A stretch of 5,693 nt of DNA, taken from a bacterium (GTDB taxonomy: Bacteria > Bacillota_I > Bacilli_A > RF39 > UBA660). The notes under the pieces were generated by a model. That model was not told where the DNA came from. It did not search any database and saw only the letters and a list, made by a program, of their open reading frames with translations. A program made the position numbers and the translations under genes. The stretch covers positions 1 through 5,693 of the forward strand of contig RKAN01000111.1 of the NCBI GenBank assembly GCA_014845975.1, in the 5' to 3' direction. Positions 1-5,693 of the stretch are shown one piece after another; within the stretch, counting starts at the first letter, position 1, and each line of letters begins with the position of its first letter.

Positions 1-9
1 GTTTTTTAT

Positions 10-29
10 AAAGGCCTCGTGCCTTTTTT
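10..29 (+). terminator. Intrinsic terminator of an upstream transcript
   Basis: A short stem pairs A10-C15 with G21-T26 around a five-base CTCGT loop, and a T-run to base 29 follows. The GC pairs sit next to the loop and the T-tract continues straight from the stem, as in a rho-independent terminator. The gene it ends lies outside the window. The stem is only 6 bp, so efficiency may be modest. The -35 of the next promoter begins two bases after the T-run. Confidence 0.7.
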
Positions 30-30
30 C

Positions 31-59
31 TAGACTATTTTAATTTTTTTTGATATAAT
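31..59 (+). promoter_or_regulatory. Sigma-A-type promoter with extended -10, for the RNase J gene
   Basis: TAGACT (31-36, four of six matches to TTGACA) is followed by a 17-base spacer and a perfect TATAAT (54-59). A TG dinucleotide at 51-52 makes an extended -10. Transcription would start near base 66, giving a leader of about 26 bases before the ATG at 92. The promoter sits directly behind the upstream terminator, so the RNase J gene appears to be independently transcribed. The call rests on consensus matching only. Confidence 0.75.
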
Positions 60-91
60 AATCTTGCTAAAAAAAAGAAAGGAGGTAAAAA

Positions 92-1735
92 ATGAGTAAA
101 ATTAAAATATTTAGTTTAGGCGGATTAAACGAAATTGGAAAAAATATGTATGTAGTAGAAGTAGATCAAGATATTTTTATATTAGATGCAGGGCTTAAAT
201 ATGCAGATGATAAAATGCTTGGTATTGATTATGTCATTCCAAACTATGATTTTATAAAAGAACATAAAAAACAAATTAAAGGTATTTTTGTAACTCATGG
301 ACATGATAGTCAATATGGAGCTATTCCTGATATTTTAGAGGAAATTCCTAACATTGCAATTTATGGAACAGAATTTACTTTAGAGATGCTTAAAAATGAC
401 TTGCAAGCTCAAGGAATTAAAAAAGCTAATTTAAAATTAGTTACTCCACATAAAAGTATTAAATTTGGAGCAATTTCTGTTTTTCCAATTACCTTAACAC
501 ACTCTGTTCCTGGAACAGTCGGATATGTAATTAATACAAAAGATGGCGCTATCGTTTATACAGGTAACTTTGTATTTGATTCTACAATGCAAGGCGCTTA
601 TAAAACGGATATTGGTAAATTAGCCTATGTTGGAAAACAAGGTGTATTATGTTTAATGAGTGAGTCTATGTATGCTGACAAAATAGGGTTTACATCACCA
701 AATAATAGAATTACACCAGTTATTAAAGAAAACTTAAATAAAATAGAGGGAAGAATATTATTTAATATTTTTGATGCACAATTATATCGCATTCAAGAAT
801 TATTTAACGAAATAATGCTTACTGATCGTAAAATTGTGATTTTAGGTAAAAAATTAGAAAATATGATTACTAGAGCAATAGATCTTCATTATGTTTCTTT
901 TGATAAATCAAGAATTTGTGGATTAAACCATGTCAATGATGAAAATATTTTGATATTAATTTCTGATGAAAGAGAAAAACCATTTTCTAATATATCAAGA
1001 ATTGTAAATGGTAGAGATAAATTTGTAAAATTAAATGAAACAGATACTATTATTTTTGCTTCTCCAGCTTATGACGGATTAGAAAAAACTTCTACAAAAC
1101 TATACGATGATATTTCTAAATTAGGAATTAATTTAGTTATTTTATCAAAAAAATATCTTTCTCATCATGCTTCTAGTGAAGATTTAATGATGATGATCAA
1201 CCTAATGAATCCTAAATATTATTTTCCTGTAATAGGAGAATATAGACATCAAGTAGAAAATGCTAATGTGGCTTCAAAACTAGGAATTCCAAAAGAAAAT
1301 ATTTTATTAAAATTAAATGGCGATGTTGTTGAATTTGACGATGGAAAGTTAGTTGATTCTAATAATCATGTTAAAGTAGATGATATTCTAATAGATGGAA
1401 AAACCTCTGGAGATGTTGGAGAACTTGTATTAAAAGATAGAGAATTACTTTGCGATAATGGAATTGTGGTAGTAAGTACAACAATTGATAAAGAAAACAA
1501 ACAAATATTAGCTGGTCCTGAAATTTTAACGAGAGGATTTATTTATGTGAAAGATAATATAGATTTAATCAAGGAAGCCGAAAAAATATCTTTAGAAGTA
1601 ATTCAAGAAAATATCAAACCTAATTTTGTTGATTTTAATAAAATTAAAACCGGAATTAGAGAAAAATTAGGAAAATATTTATATCAGGCAACAGAATGTA
1701 AACCGATGATTTTAATTGTGATTCAAGAAGTTTAA
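92..1735 (+). CDS. rnj: RNase J-family protein with degenerate active site (RNase J2-like)
   Basis: This is a full-length (547 aa) RNase J: metallo-beta-lactamase domain (about 1-200 and 330-400), inserted beta-CASP domain (about 200-330), and C-terminal domain (about 440-547) with the family's GPEILTRGFIYV and KPMILIVIQEV blocks. RNase J enzymes are 5'-3' exo- and endoribonucleases in mRNA decay and rRNA maturation. The metal site is eroded. The usual HGHEDH is HGHDSQ (H69 and H71 kept; Asp to S73, His to Q74). The usual TGDF is TGNF (N159), and PVHGEYR is PVIGEYR (I381). H137 and H359 remain. The frame is intact, so this is not a decaying pseudogene. The most likely role is a non-catalytic or weak partner of another RNase J, as RNase J2 is for J1 in other Bacillota. 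The ATG is supported by GGAGG at 81-85 with a six-base spacer. The gene has its own promoter and terminator. Family assignment is very secure; lack of catalysis is inferred. Confidence 0.95.
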   Translation: MSKIKIFSLGGLNEIGKNMYVVEVDQDIFILDAGLKYADDKMLGIDYVIPNYDFIKEHKKQIKGIFVTHGHDSQYGAIPDILEEIPNIAIYGTEFTLEMLKNDLQAQGIKKANLKLVTPHKSIKFGAISVFPITLTHSVPGTVGYVINTKDGAIVYTGNFVFDSTMQGAYKTDIGKLAYVGKQGVLCLMSESMYADKIGFTSPNNRITPVIKENLNKIEGRILFNIFDAQLYRIQELFNEIMLTDRKIVILGKKLENMITRAIDLHYVSFDKSRICGLNHVNDENILILISDEREKPFSNISRIVNGRDKFVKLNETDTIIFASPAYDGLEKTSTKLYDDISKLGINLVILSKKYLSHHASSEDLMMMINLMNPKYYFPVIGEYRHQVENANVASKLGIPKENILLKLNGDVVEFDDGKLVDSNNHVKVDDILIDGKTSGDVGELVLKDRELLCDNGIVVVSTTIDKENKQILAGPEILTRGFIYVKDNIDLIKEAEKISLEVIQENIKPNFVDFNKIKTGIREKLGKYLYQATECKPMILIVIQEV

Positions 1736-1763
1736 AAATTAGTTCGATTGAACTAATTTTTTG
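1734..1763 (+). terminator. Intrinsic terminator of the RNase J gene
   Basis: A perfect 12-bp stem pairs 1734-1745 with 1750-1761 around a four-base GATT loop, and T-residues at the 3' end form the U-tract. The left arm begins inside the TAA stop codon, so the hairpin starts right where translation ends. Its length and perfection make this the strongest terminator in the window. It separates the RNase J gene from the downstream operon. Confidence 0.88.
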
Positions 1764-1819
1764 TATATTAGAAAGATTTTTTTATAAATTAAAATGTTCT
1801 GTTATGAGAAGATAAGATG

Positions 1820-1838
1820 AATCAAAATTATTTTGATT
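1820..1838. promoter_or_regulatory. Perfect 19-base palindrome, candidate operator
   Basis: AATCAAAAT and ATTTTGATT are exact inverted repeats around a single central T at 1829 (9-1-9). The right arm covers the -35 region of the operon promoter, where a repressor site could block RNA polymerase. The core 7-1-7 arrangement loosely recalls Fur/PerR-type boxes, but AT-rich sequence makes such resemblance weak and no regulator can be named. It could also form a small RNA-independent hairpin or be chance. Confidence 0.45.
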
Positions 1839-1859
1839 TTGAGTTTAATATGATATAAT
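1833..1859 (+). promoter_or_regulatory. Extended -10 promoter for the DUF1016-deoD-ymfF-ymfH operon
   Basis: A perfect TATAAT at 1854-1859 is preceded by TG at 1851-1852 (extended -10). The best -35 is TTGATT at 1833-1838, four of six matches but with a short 15-base spacer; at 17 bases the hexamer is TTTTGA, only three of six. The extended -10 would compensate for the poor -35. Transcription would start near 1866. It is the only well-formed promoter between the RNase J terminator and the next gene, so it probably drives all four downstream genes. Confidence 0.65.
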
Positions 1860-1865
1860 AAAATA

Positions 1866-2007
1866 GTAAACTTATAAATTATGAATGGTTATATTAAAAA
1901 AATTAACAAATGATTTTCTAATTTTCTAAAATAGTATTTAATTAAAAACAGATTTTGAAAAAGTATGATTTGCTAAAAAATTACAAATACTATATATGTA
2001 TCATTGT
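1866..2007 (+). other. AT-rich untranslated leader of the operon
   Basis: About 150 bases separate the predicted transcription start from the first start codon, against about 26 for the RNase J gene. The stretch is almost pure A/T with only short, weak inverted repeats, for example ATTTT/AAAAT at 1921-1932 and ATAC/GTAT at 1987-2001. I see no recognisable riboswitch, T-box, attenuator terminator or leader peptide with a ribosome binding site. The whole gap of 254 bases (1764-2017) contains no gene that I can support. Confidence 0.4.
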
Positions 2008-2012
2008 GGAGG
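2008..2012 (+). promoter_or_regulatory. Ribosome binding site fixing the start at 2018
   Basis: GGAGG lies five bases upstream of the ATG at 2018. The reading frame is open further upstream to a TTG at 1955, but that codon has no Shine-Dalgarno sequence, and the 21 extra residues (rich in Tyr, Lys and Ile) look like translated leader. The site therefore favours a 146-aa product over a 167-aa one. Confidence 0.85.
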
Positions 2013-2017
2013 AATTT

Positions 2018-2458
2018 ATGAATAATATTGAAAAACAAATTGATGCAGTGCTAAATAAAAAAATAACAAATGAGTCATTGATCAGAATGTACTACGAAAT
2101 AGGAAATACAATAAAAAATTATACATCAAAAGAATTGAAAGAATTAGAATTAAAATTAAAATATAAATATGGTGTTGTAATCGCATTTACCGACAGAAAT
2201 TTTATTCATATGATTCATTTTAGTAACTATTCTAATAAGTTGCTTTCAAAATTTGAAAAAATAACTTGGAAAAATATTTTGGTAATTATGAAGGAAAAAG
2301 ATGATTCTTTAATTGATATATGTTTAGAATATAATCCAACTAAACAAGAATTAATCAATTATATAAAAAAGGAATCCAGCCTTAAAAAAAATATGGAATT
2401 AGAAATGGATGATACTCTAGATGAGTTGATTCGTTTACAAAGAAAAGTGGGGAATTAA
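2018..2458 (+). CDS. Small protein resembling a stand-alone DUF1016 (YhcG) N-terminal domain
   Basis: This 146-aa protein is soluble, mostly helical and charged, with no signal peptide or membrane segment. Residues about 20-120 follow the pattern of the DUF1016 N-terminal domain of YhcG-type proteins: an L-x-x-x-Y-Y-E-I-G-N-x-I segment (21-32, compare the family's YWEIGRxI), a middle part with F-T-D-R-N-F (57-62, compare FSxRNL), then I-T-W-K-N-I (82-87, compare LxWxHxxxLL). The end, P-T-K-Q-E-L-I-N-Y-I (107-116), compares with the family's W-S-x-x-x-L-x-x-Q-I. In full-length proteins this domain precedes a PDDEXK nuclease domain, which is absent here; the remaining C-terminus (about 120-146) is an acidic/basic helix. 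A DNA-binding or protein-binding role is possible but no function can be stated. It is the first gene of the operon and is joined to deoD by a one-base gap. The domain call is from pattern memory, moderate confidence; existence of the gene is well supported. Confidence 0.72.
   Translation: MNNIEKQIDAVLNKKITNESLIRMYYEIGNTIKNYTSKELKELELKLKYKYGVVIAFTDRNFIHMIHFSNYSNKLLSKFEKITWKNILVIMKEKDDSLIDICLEYNPTKQELINYIKKESSLKKNMELEMDDTLDELIRLQRKVGN
2447..2452 (+). promoter_or_regulatory. Ribosome binding site of deoD inside the preceding gene
   Basis: GTGGGG forms the penultimate codons of the upstream gene and lies seven bases before the TTG at 2460. It is a weak, G-rich Shine-Dalgarno sequence. With a TTG start and a one-base intergenic gap, deoD translation probably depends on ribosomes finishing the upstream gene. 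Confidence 0.6.
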
Positions 2459-2459
2459 A

Positions 2460-3161
2460 TTGACAGAACATATAGAGGCAAAATTAGATGAAATAGCATC
2501 TTCAGTAATCATGCCTGGGGATCCATTAAGAGCAAAAATGATAGCAGAAAAATATTTAGATGATTATAAGCTTGTAAATCATGTTAGAAATATGCTTGCT
2601 TATACGGGAACATATCATGGTAAAAAAATAACAGTAATGGCTTCTGGAATGGGAATGCCAAGTATCGGAATTTATGCTTATGAACTATATCATTATTATC
2701 ATGTAGAAACAATTATTCGAGTAGGAACATGTGGTGCATATACAAGTGATGTAAATCTTTACGATACTGTTTTAGCTTCCAAAATTTATAGTGACTCTAA
2801 TTATGCTTATAATCAAAATAAAGAGGAAAGTCACATCATAGAAGCAGATCAAGAGTTTAATCAAAAAATAATGAATCAAGCTAAAAAAGATAACATTCCG
2901 TTGAAAGTTGGATGTATCCATTCTTCTGATGTTTTTTATAAAGAAAATGATAATTTTAGAGAAATTAATGAAAAATATGGTTGCTTAGGAGTAGAAATGG
3001 AATCTTTCGCTTTATTTCATTATGCAAAAGTATTTCATAGAAAAGCAGCATGCTTACTTACAATTTCAAATAGCTTAGTAGATGGATCTACAACAACGAG
3101 TGAAGAAAGACAAAACTCATTTCTAAATATGATTGAATTAGCTTTAAATACAATAGAATAG
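2460..3161 (+). CDS. deoD: Purine-nucleoside phosphorylase, DeoD type
   Basis: DeoD is a cytosolic, normally hexameric enzyme that uses phosphate to split purine (deoxy)nucleosides into free base and (deoxy)ribose-1-phosphate in nucleoside salvage. The 233-aa length is standard. Numbering matches E. coli DeoD closely: H4 (contributed to the neighbouring subunit's site), the MPGDPLRAK phosphate loop with G20 and R24, R43, R87 in IRVGTCG, the GMGMPSIGIYAYEL signature (63-76), the ribose-binding VEMES (178-182) and R217 in TTTSEERQ. The catalytic Asp204 of TVSDH is replaced by Asn (TISNS, N204) and the next His by Ser; Ser90 is Thr. Trimeric PNPs, which prefer 6-oxopurines, carry Asn at the equivalent place, so specificity may be altered (inference). 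The TTG start is chosen because it restores H4; the first Met codon, residue 18, would delete it. The gene ends eight bases before ymfF. Confidence 0.95.
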   Translation: MTEHIEAKLDEIASSVIMPGDPLRAKMIAEKYLDDYKLVNHVRNMLAYTGTYHGKKITVMASGMGMPSIGIYAYELYHYYHVETIIRVGTCGAYTSDVNLYDTVLASKIYSDSNYAYNQNKEESHIIEADQEFNQKIMNQAKKDNIPLKVGCIHSSDVFYKENDNFREINEKYGCLGVEMESFALFHYAKVFHRKAACLLTISNSLVDGSTTTSEERQNSFLNMIELALNTIE

Positions 3162-3169
3162 GAGAATAT

Positions 3170-4444
3170 ATGAATTATAAAAAATATAAAATGAATGGTT
3201 ATAATCTTCATATCATGAAAACTGACAAATTTAAAACAGTAACCATAAAAATTTTTTTTAAACAAAAGATTCAAAAAGATACGATGACAATTAGAAGAGT
3301 TTTATCAGAAACTTTAATGCAGTCTTCAAAAAAATATCCAAGTCGTCGTTTATTAGAAGAACGATGTGAAGATTTGTATGGAGTAGCTATTAGTAGTGAG
3401 AATTTTAAATCTGGAATCTATGATGTACTGTCATTTTCTGAAGTATTTTTAAATGAAAAATATACAGAATCTGGAATGATGAAAGAATCTCTTGAATTTT
3501 TATTTCAAATAGTATGTAATCCAGATATTAAGCAAAATAAATTCAATTCATATGGATTAGATTTAGGAATGAGAATTATTAAAGACGATTTAGATAGTTT
3601 TTCCGACTATCCAACTTCATATAGTTTGGCAAGAATGTTAGAAAATTTGTCTCCAGATACACCAACTTCGTATCGAAATTGTGGATATATGAAAGATTTA
3701 AAAAAAATAACAGGTCAATCTCTTTATGATTATTATCTAAAAGTTTTAAATGAAGATATTATGGATATTTTTATTATAGGAGATATTGATACAGAAACTA
3801 TTAAACAACTAATTGATGAGAAATTTGCTAGAAAAGATAAAAAAGAAAAAGGAGAATCTCATTTTTACATAGAAGAAAAAATTCGAAAAATGCCTTTAGT
3901 AATTACAGAAAAACAAGATATGAAACAAAGTCATCTATTAATTGGATGCAATTTTGATTCTTTATCTGATTTTGAATTACGATATGTTTTAAACGTTTAT
4001 TCCTTTATTTTAGGAGGAAGTGGCGATTCTATTCTTTTCAAAAATGTTAGAGAAAAAAATTCACTATGCTATGATATATCTTCTAGTCAAAGAATGTTAA
4101 ATGGATTACTTATTATTAAAGCTGGAATTTCTGCAATGAATTATGAAAAAGTACTTCAATTAATTATGGAATCTCTAGAATCTATGAAAAGAGGAGAATT
4201 TCAAGAAGAAGATATTCTAAAAGCAAAAATGATATTTAAAAATAGTTACATTGATATGTTTGATTCTCCAAATAATATTATTAATACATATTTATCTCAT
4301 GAATATTTAAAAAGTGATCTACCAGATGAAAAACTAAAAAAAATAGAATTGGTGACAAAAGATATGGTTATTGATATTGCCAATAAAATTCATGTAAATA
4401 CCATTTATTTATTGAAAGGAGACTCTTATGAAAAGAAAATTTAA
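3170..4444 (+). CDS. ymfF: M16-family peptidase-like protein, YmfF type (non-catalytic subunit)
   Basis: This 424-aa protein matches the YmfF group of M16 insulinase-like proteins, which database annotation calls EF-P 5-aminopentanol modification-associated protein (also written YfmF). The N-terminal block has the characteristic NGYNLHIMKTDKFKT (9-23), then KKYPSRRLLEERCEDLYG (54-71). The zinc motif HxxEH is absent from the expected place (about 43-52), so it should not be a protease alone. The C-terminal half keeps the family block LGGSGDSILFKNVREKNSLC (281-300) with R294 and Y301. It probably pairs with the active YmfH encoded directly downstream, as in other two-subunit M16 enzymes. The start is supported by AGGAG at 3160-3164, five bases before the ATG; the ribosome binding site overlaps the deoD stop. 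A run of eight T at 3252-3259 lies early in the gene. No signal peptide or membrane segment is visible, so it is presumably cytosolic. The natural substrate is unknown to me. Confidence 0.9.
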   Translation: MNYKKYKMNGYNLHIMKTDKFKTVTIKIFFKQKIQKDTMTIRRVLSETLMQSSKKYPSRRLLEERCEDLYGVAISSENFKSGIYDVLSFSEVFLNEKYTESGMMKESLEFLFQIVCNPDIKQNKFNSYGLDLGMRIIKDDLDSFSDYPTSYSLARMLENLSPDTPTSYRNCGYMKDLKKITGQSLYDYYLKVLNEDIMDIFIIGDIDTETIKQLIDEKFARKDKKEKGESHFYIEEKIRKMPLVITEKQDMKQSHLLIGCNFDSLSDFELRYVLNVYSFILGGSGDSILFKNVREKNSLCYDISSSQRMLNGLLIIKAGISAMNYEKVLQLIMESLESMKRGEFQEEDILKAKMIFKNSYIDMFDSPNNIINTYLSHEYLKSDLPDEKLKKIELVTKDMVIDIANKIHVNTIYLLKGDSYEKKI

Positions 4445-5684
4445 TAATTTAGATTTAGAACTCTATGAGGAAACTTTAGAAAATGGATTAAGAGTTTACA
4501 TGATTCCTAAAAAAAATGTTAGTAATATCTATGTTACATTTACTACTAAATATGGTAGTGTAGATACTACATTTGAACTAGATGGTAAAAAAATAACAAG
4601 TCCAAATGGAATCGCTCACTTTTTAGAACACAAGATGTTTGAAGCTAAAAATGGAATTGATCCTTTTACAATATTTGATCAAAATGGAGCAAGTTCTAAT
4701 GCAGCGACTTCTAATTATAAAACATCTTATTTATTTGCTGGCCCAACAAAATTAAAAGAAAATTTAACGACTTTATTAGATTTTGTGCAAGAGCCTTATT
4801 TTACAGATGAAAATGTAGAAAAAGAAAAAGGAATTATTATTGAAGAAATTAAAATGTGTGAAGATCAACCAGGTCGTGTTGGATATAATGCTACACTAGA
4901 AAACGCTTTTGTAAAGCATCCAATTCGTATTCCAGTAATTGGTAGTGAAAAAAGTGTAAAATCCATTACAAAAGAAGATTTATATCAATGCTATAAAGCA
5001 TTTTATCATCCTAAAAATATGTTCTTGGTAATTACTGGAAATATTAATCCAAAAGAAACTTTAAAAATCATTAAAGAGAATCAAAATAAAAAGACATTCG
5101 AAGAAAATTATCAAAAAAAAGTTATTTTTGAAAAAGAACCTGATAAAGTTGCAAAGAAAAAAACAATTCACTATCAAAATGTAACGATTCCTAAAGTATA
5201 TTATTCTTATAAAATCAACGTTGAAAATTTTGATATGAATATTCGTTTTATCACAAAATATTTATCTATTTATTTAGATTCTTTGTATGGTTCTGTTTCA
5301 GATTTTGCAGAAGAAGTGGAAGTTAAAAAAATTGTCAATAATGGGGTAGATTTTATTATTAGTAAAACAGATAGTCATCTTGTAATTACATTTATTGCTG
5401 AAACTAAAAAGACAAATGCCTTAATTAAAATAATTAAAAAATATATGGGAAAAGAAATTACAATAGATGATTTCAATCGTAAAAAAAAGATTATGCTAAG
5501 CTCCAATATTTATATGAGTGATAATATTTTCCGTTTAAACAATTATGTTACTGATAATATTTTAAATTATGATGAAGTGATGACAGATATTTATGAAGAA
5601 AATAAAAATCTAAAATACCAAAATATGATTTCTCTTATACAAAAAATCAATTTTAAAAATACAACAACCGTTATCTTTCTGTAA
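4428..5684 (+). CDS. ymfH: M16-family metallopeptidase, YmfH type (catalytic subunit)
   Basis: This 418-aa M16 zinc peptidase carries the inverted zinc motif HFLEH (H64, E67, H68) within NGIAHFLEHKMFE, followed by GASSNAATS (87-95) and the acidic stretch IIIEEIKMCEDQPG (136-149). Glutamates in that stretch (E139/E140/E145) are placed to supply the third ligand. YHPKNMFLVITGNI (193-206) is the usual end of the first M16 lobe; the second lobe runs from about 250. The group is annotated as EF-P 5-aminopentanol modification-associated YmfH (also written YfmH), acting with YmfF. AAGGAG at 4416-4421 and a six-base spacer support the ATG. The start lies 17 bases inside ymfF, so the two are probably translationally coupled and made in matched amounts. 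The C-terminus (TTTVIFL) stops slightly earlier than I would expect for the family but looks complete. Only nine bases follow, with no terminator, so the operon may continue beyond the window. Confidence 0.93.
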   Translation: MKRKFNNLDLELYEETLENGLRVYMIPKKNVSNIYVTFTTKYGSVDTTFELDGKKITSPNGIAHFLEHKMFEAKNGIDPFTIFDQNGASSNAATSNYKTSYLFAGPTKLKENLTTLLDFVQEPYFTDENVEKEKGIIIEEIKMCEDQPGRVGYNATLENAFVKHPIRIPVIGSEKSVKSITKEDLYQCYKAFYHPKNMFLVITGNINPKETLKIIKENQNKKTFEENYQKKVIFEKEPDKVAKKKTIHYQNVTIPKVYYSYKINVENFDMNIRFITKYLSIYLDSLYGSVSDFAEEVEVKKIVNNGVDFIISKTDSHLVITFIAETKKTNALIKIIKKYMGKEITIDDFNRKKKIMLSSNIYMSDNIFRLNNYVTDNILNYDEVMTDIYEENKNLKYQNMISLIQKINFKNTTTVIFL

Positions 5685-5693
5685 AACGTATGG

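Noticed and set aside
1761..1788. Alternative promoter TTGTAT-16-TATAAA just after the RNase J terminator
   Set aside because: The -35 matches only three of six and overlaps the terminator U-tract, there is no TG extension, and it lies further from the operon than the better site at 1851-1859.
1955..2017. Upstream extension of the DUF1016-like gene to a TTG codon
   Set aside because: The TTG has no Shine-Dalgarno sequence, while the ATG at 2018 has GGAGG at ideal spacing; the extra residues do not resemble the family.
1736..2017. Small RNA, tRNA, CRISPR or mobile-element remnant in the intergenic gap
   Set aside because: No cloverleaf, direct-repeat array, terminal inverted repeats or target duplication is visible; apart from the terminator, palindrome and promoter the gap is plain AT-rich sequence.
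3035..3274. Open frame of 79 codons on the minus strand
   Set aside because: It lies antisense to the conserved end of deoD and the start of ymfF, has no visible ribosome binding site and encodes a Phe/Ile-rich shadow of AT-rich coding sequence.
92..5684. Mollicute code with TGA read as tryptophan
   Set aside because: All five genes are full length without any in-frame TGA, and the only Trp is encoded by TGG, so nothing requires reassignment.
5690..5693. ATG at the window end as the start of a following gene
   Set aside because: No ribosome binding site precedes it and only one further base is visible, so no gene can be supported.

Overview
The window is very AT-rich, with A/T-tract codons throughout. 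It reads on the + strand only, under standard stop codons, and no TGA has to be read as tryptophan. The RNase J, hexameric purine nucleoside phosphorylase and paired M16 proteins are all Bacillota-type. The composition and compact layout suggest a low-GC Bacillota lineage with a reduced genome, such as an uncultured gut Bacilli/Erysipelotrichia/RF39-like or Mollicutes-relative bacterium. That placement is inferred; nothing in the window fixes a species.

Layout. Bases 1-30 hold the terminator of an upstream transcript. A promoter with an extended -10 (31-59) then drives a monocistronic RNase J-family gene (92-1735), which ends in a strong 12-bp hairpin terminator overlapping its stop codon. 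A 254-base non-coding gap follows (1764-2017). It contains a second extended -10 promoter whose weak -35 lies inside a perfect 19-base palindrome, then a leader of about 150 bases. From 2018 a tight four-gene operon runs to the window end: a 146-aa protein resembling the N-terminal DUF1016 (YhcG-type) domain; deoD, which starts with TTG one base after the previous stop; and ymfF and ymfH, an inactive/active M16 metallopeptidase-like pair overlapping by 17 bases.

How the genes relate. RNase J acts in 5' RNA decay and maturation, but this copy has lost several metal ligands and looks like a partner or scaffold subunit (RNase J2-like) rather than a working nuclease. DeoD salvages purine nucleosides. 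YmfF/YmfH are the pair associated in Bacillus with EF-P 5-aminopentanol modification. As I recall the Bacillus subtilis map, rnjB lies a few genes upstream of ymfF-ymfH, so the neighbourhood looks like a condensed version of that locus with deoD and the DUF1016-like gene inserted. No tRNA, rRNA, CRISPR array, insertion sequence or obvious defence system is visible. The points most worth a second look are the degenerate RNase J active site, the nuclease-less DUF1016-like protein, the Asp204-to-Asn change in DeoD, and the palindrome on the operon promoter.
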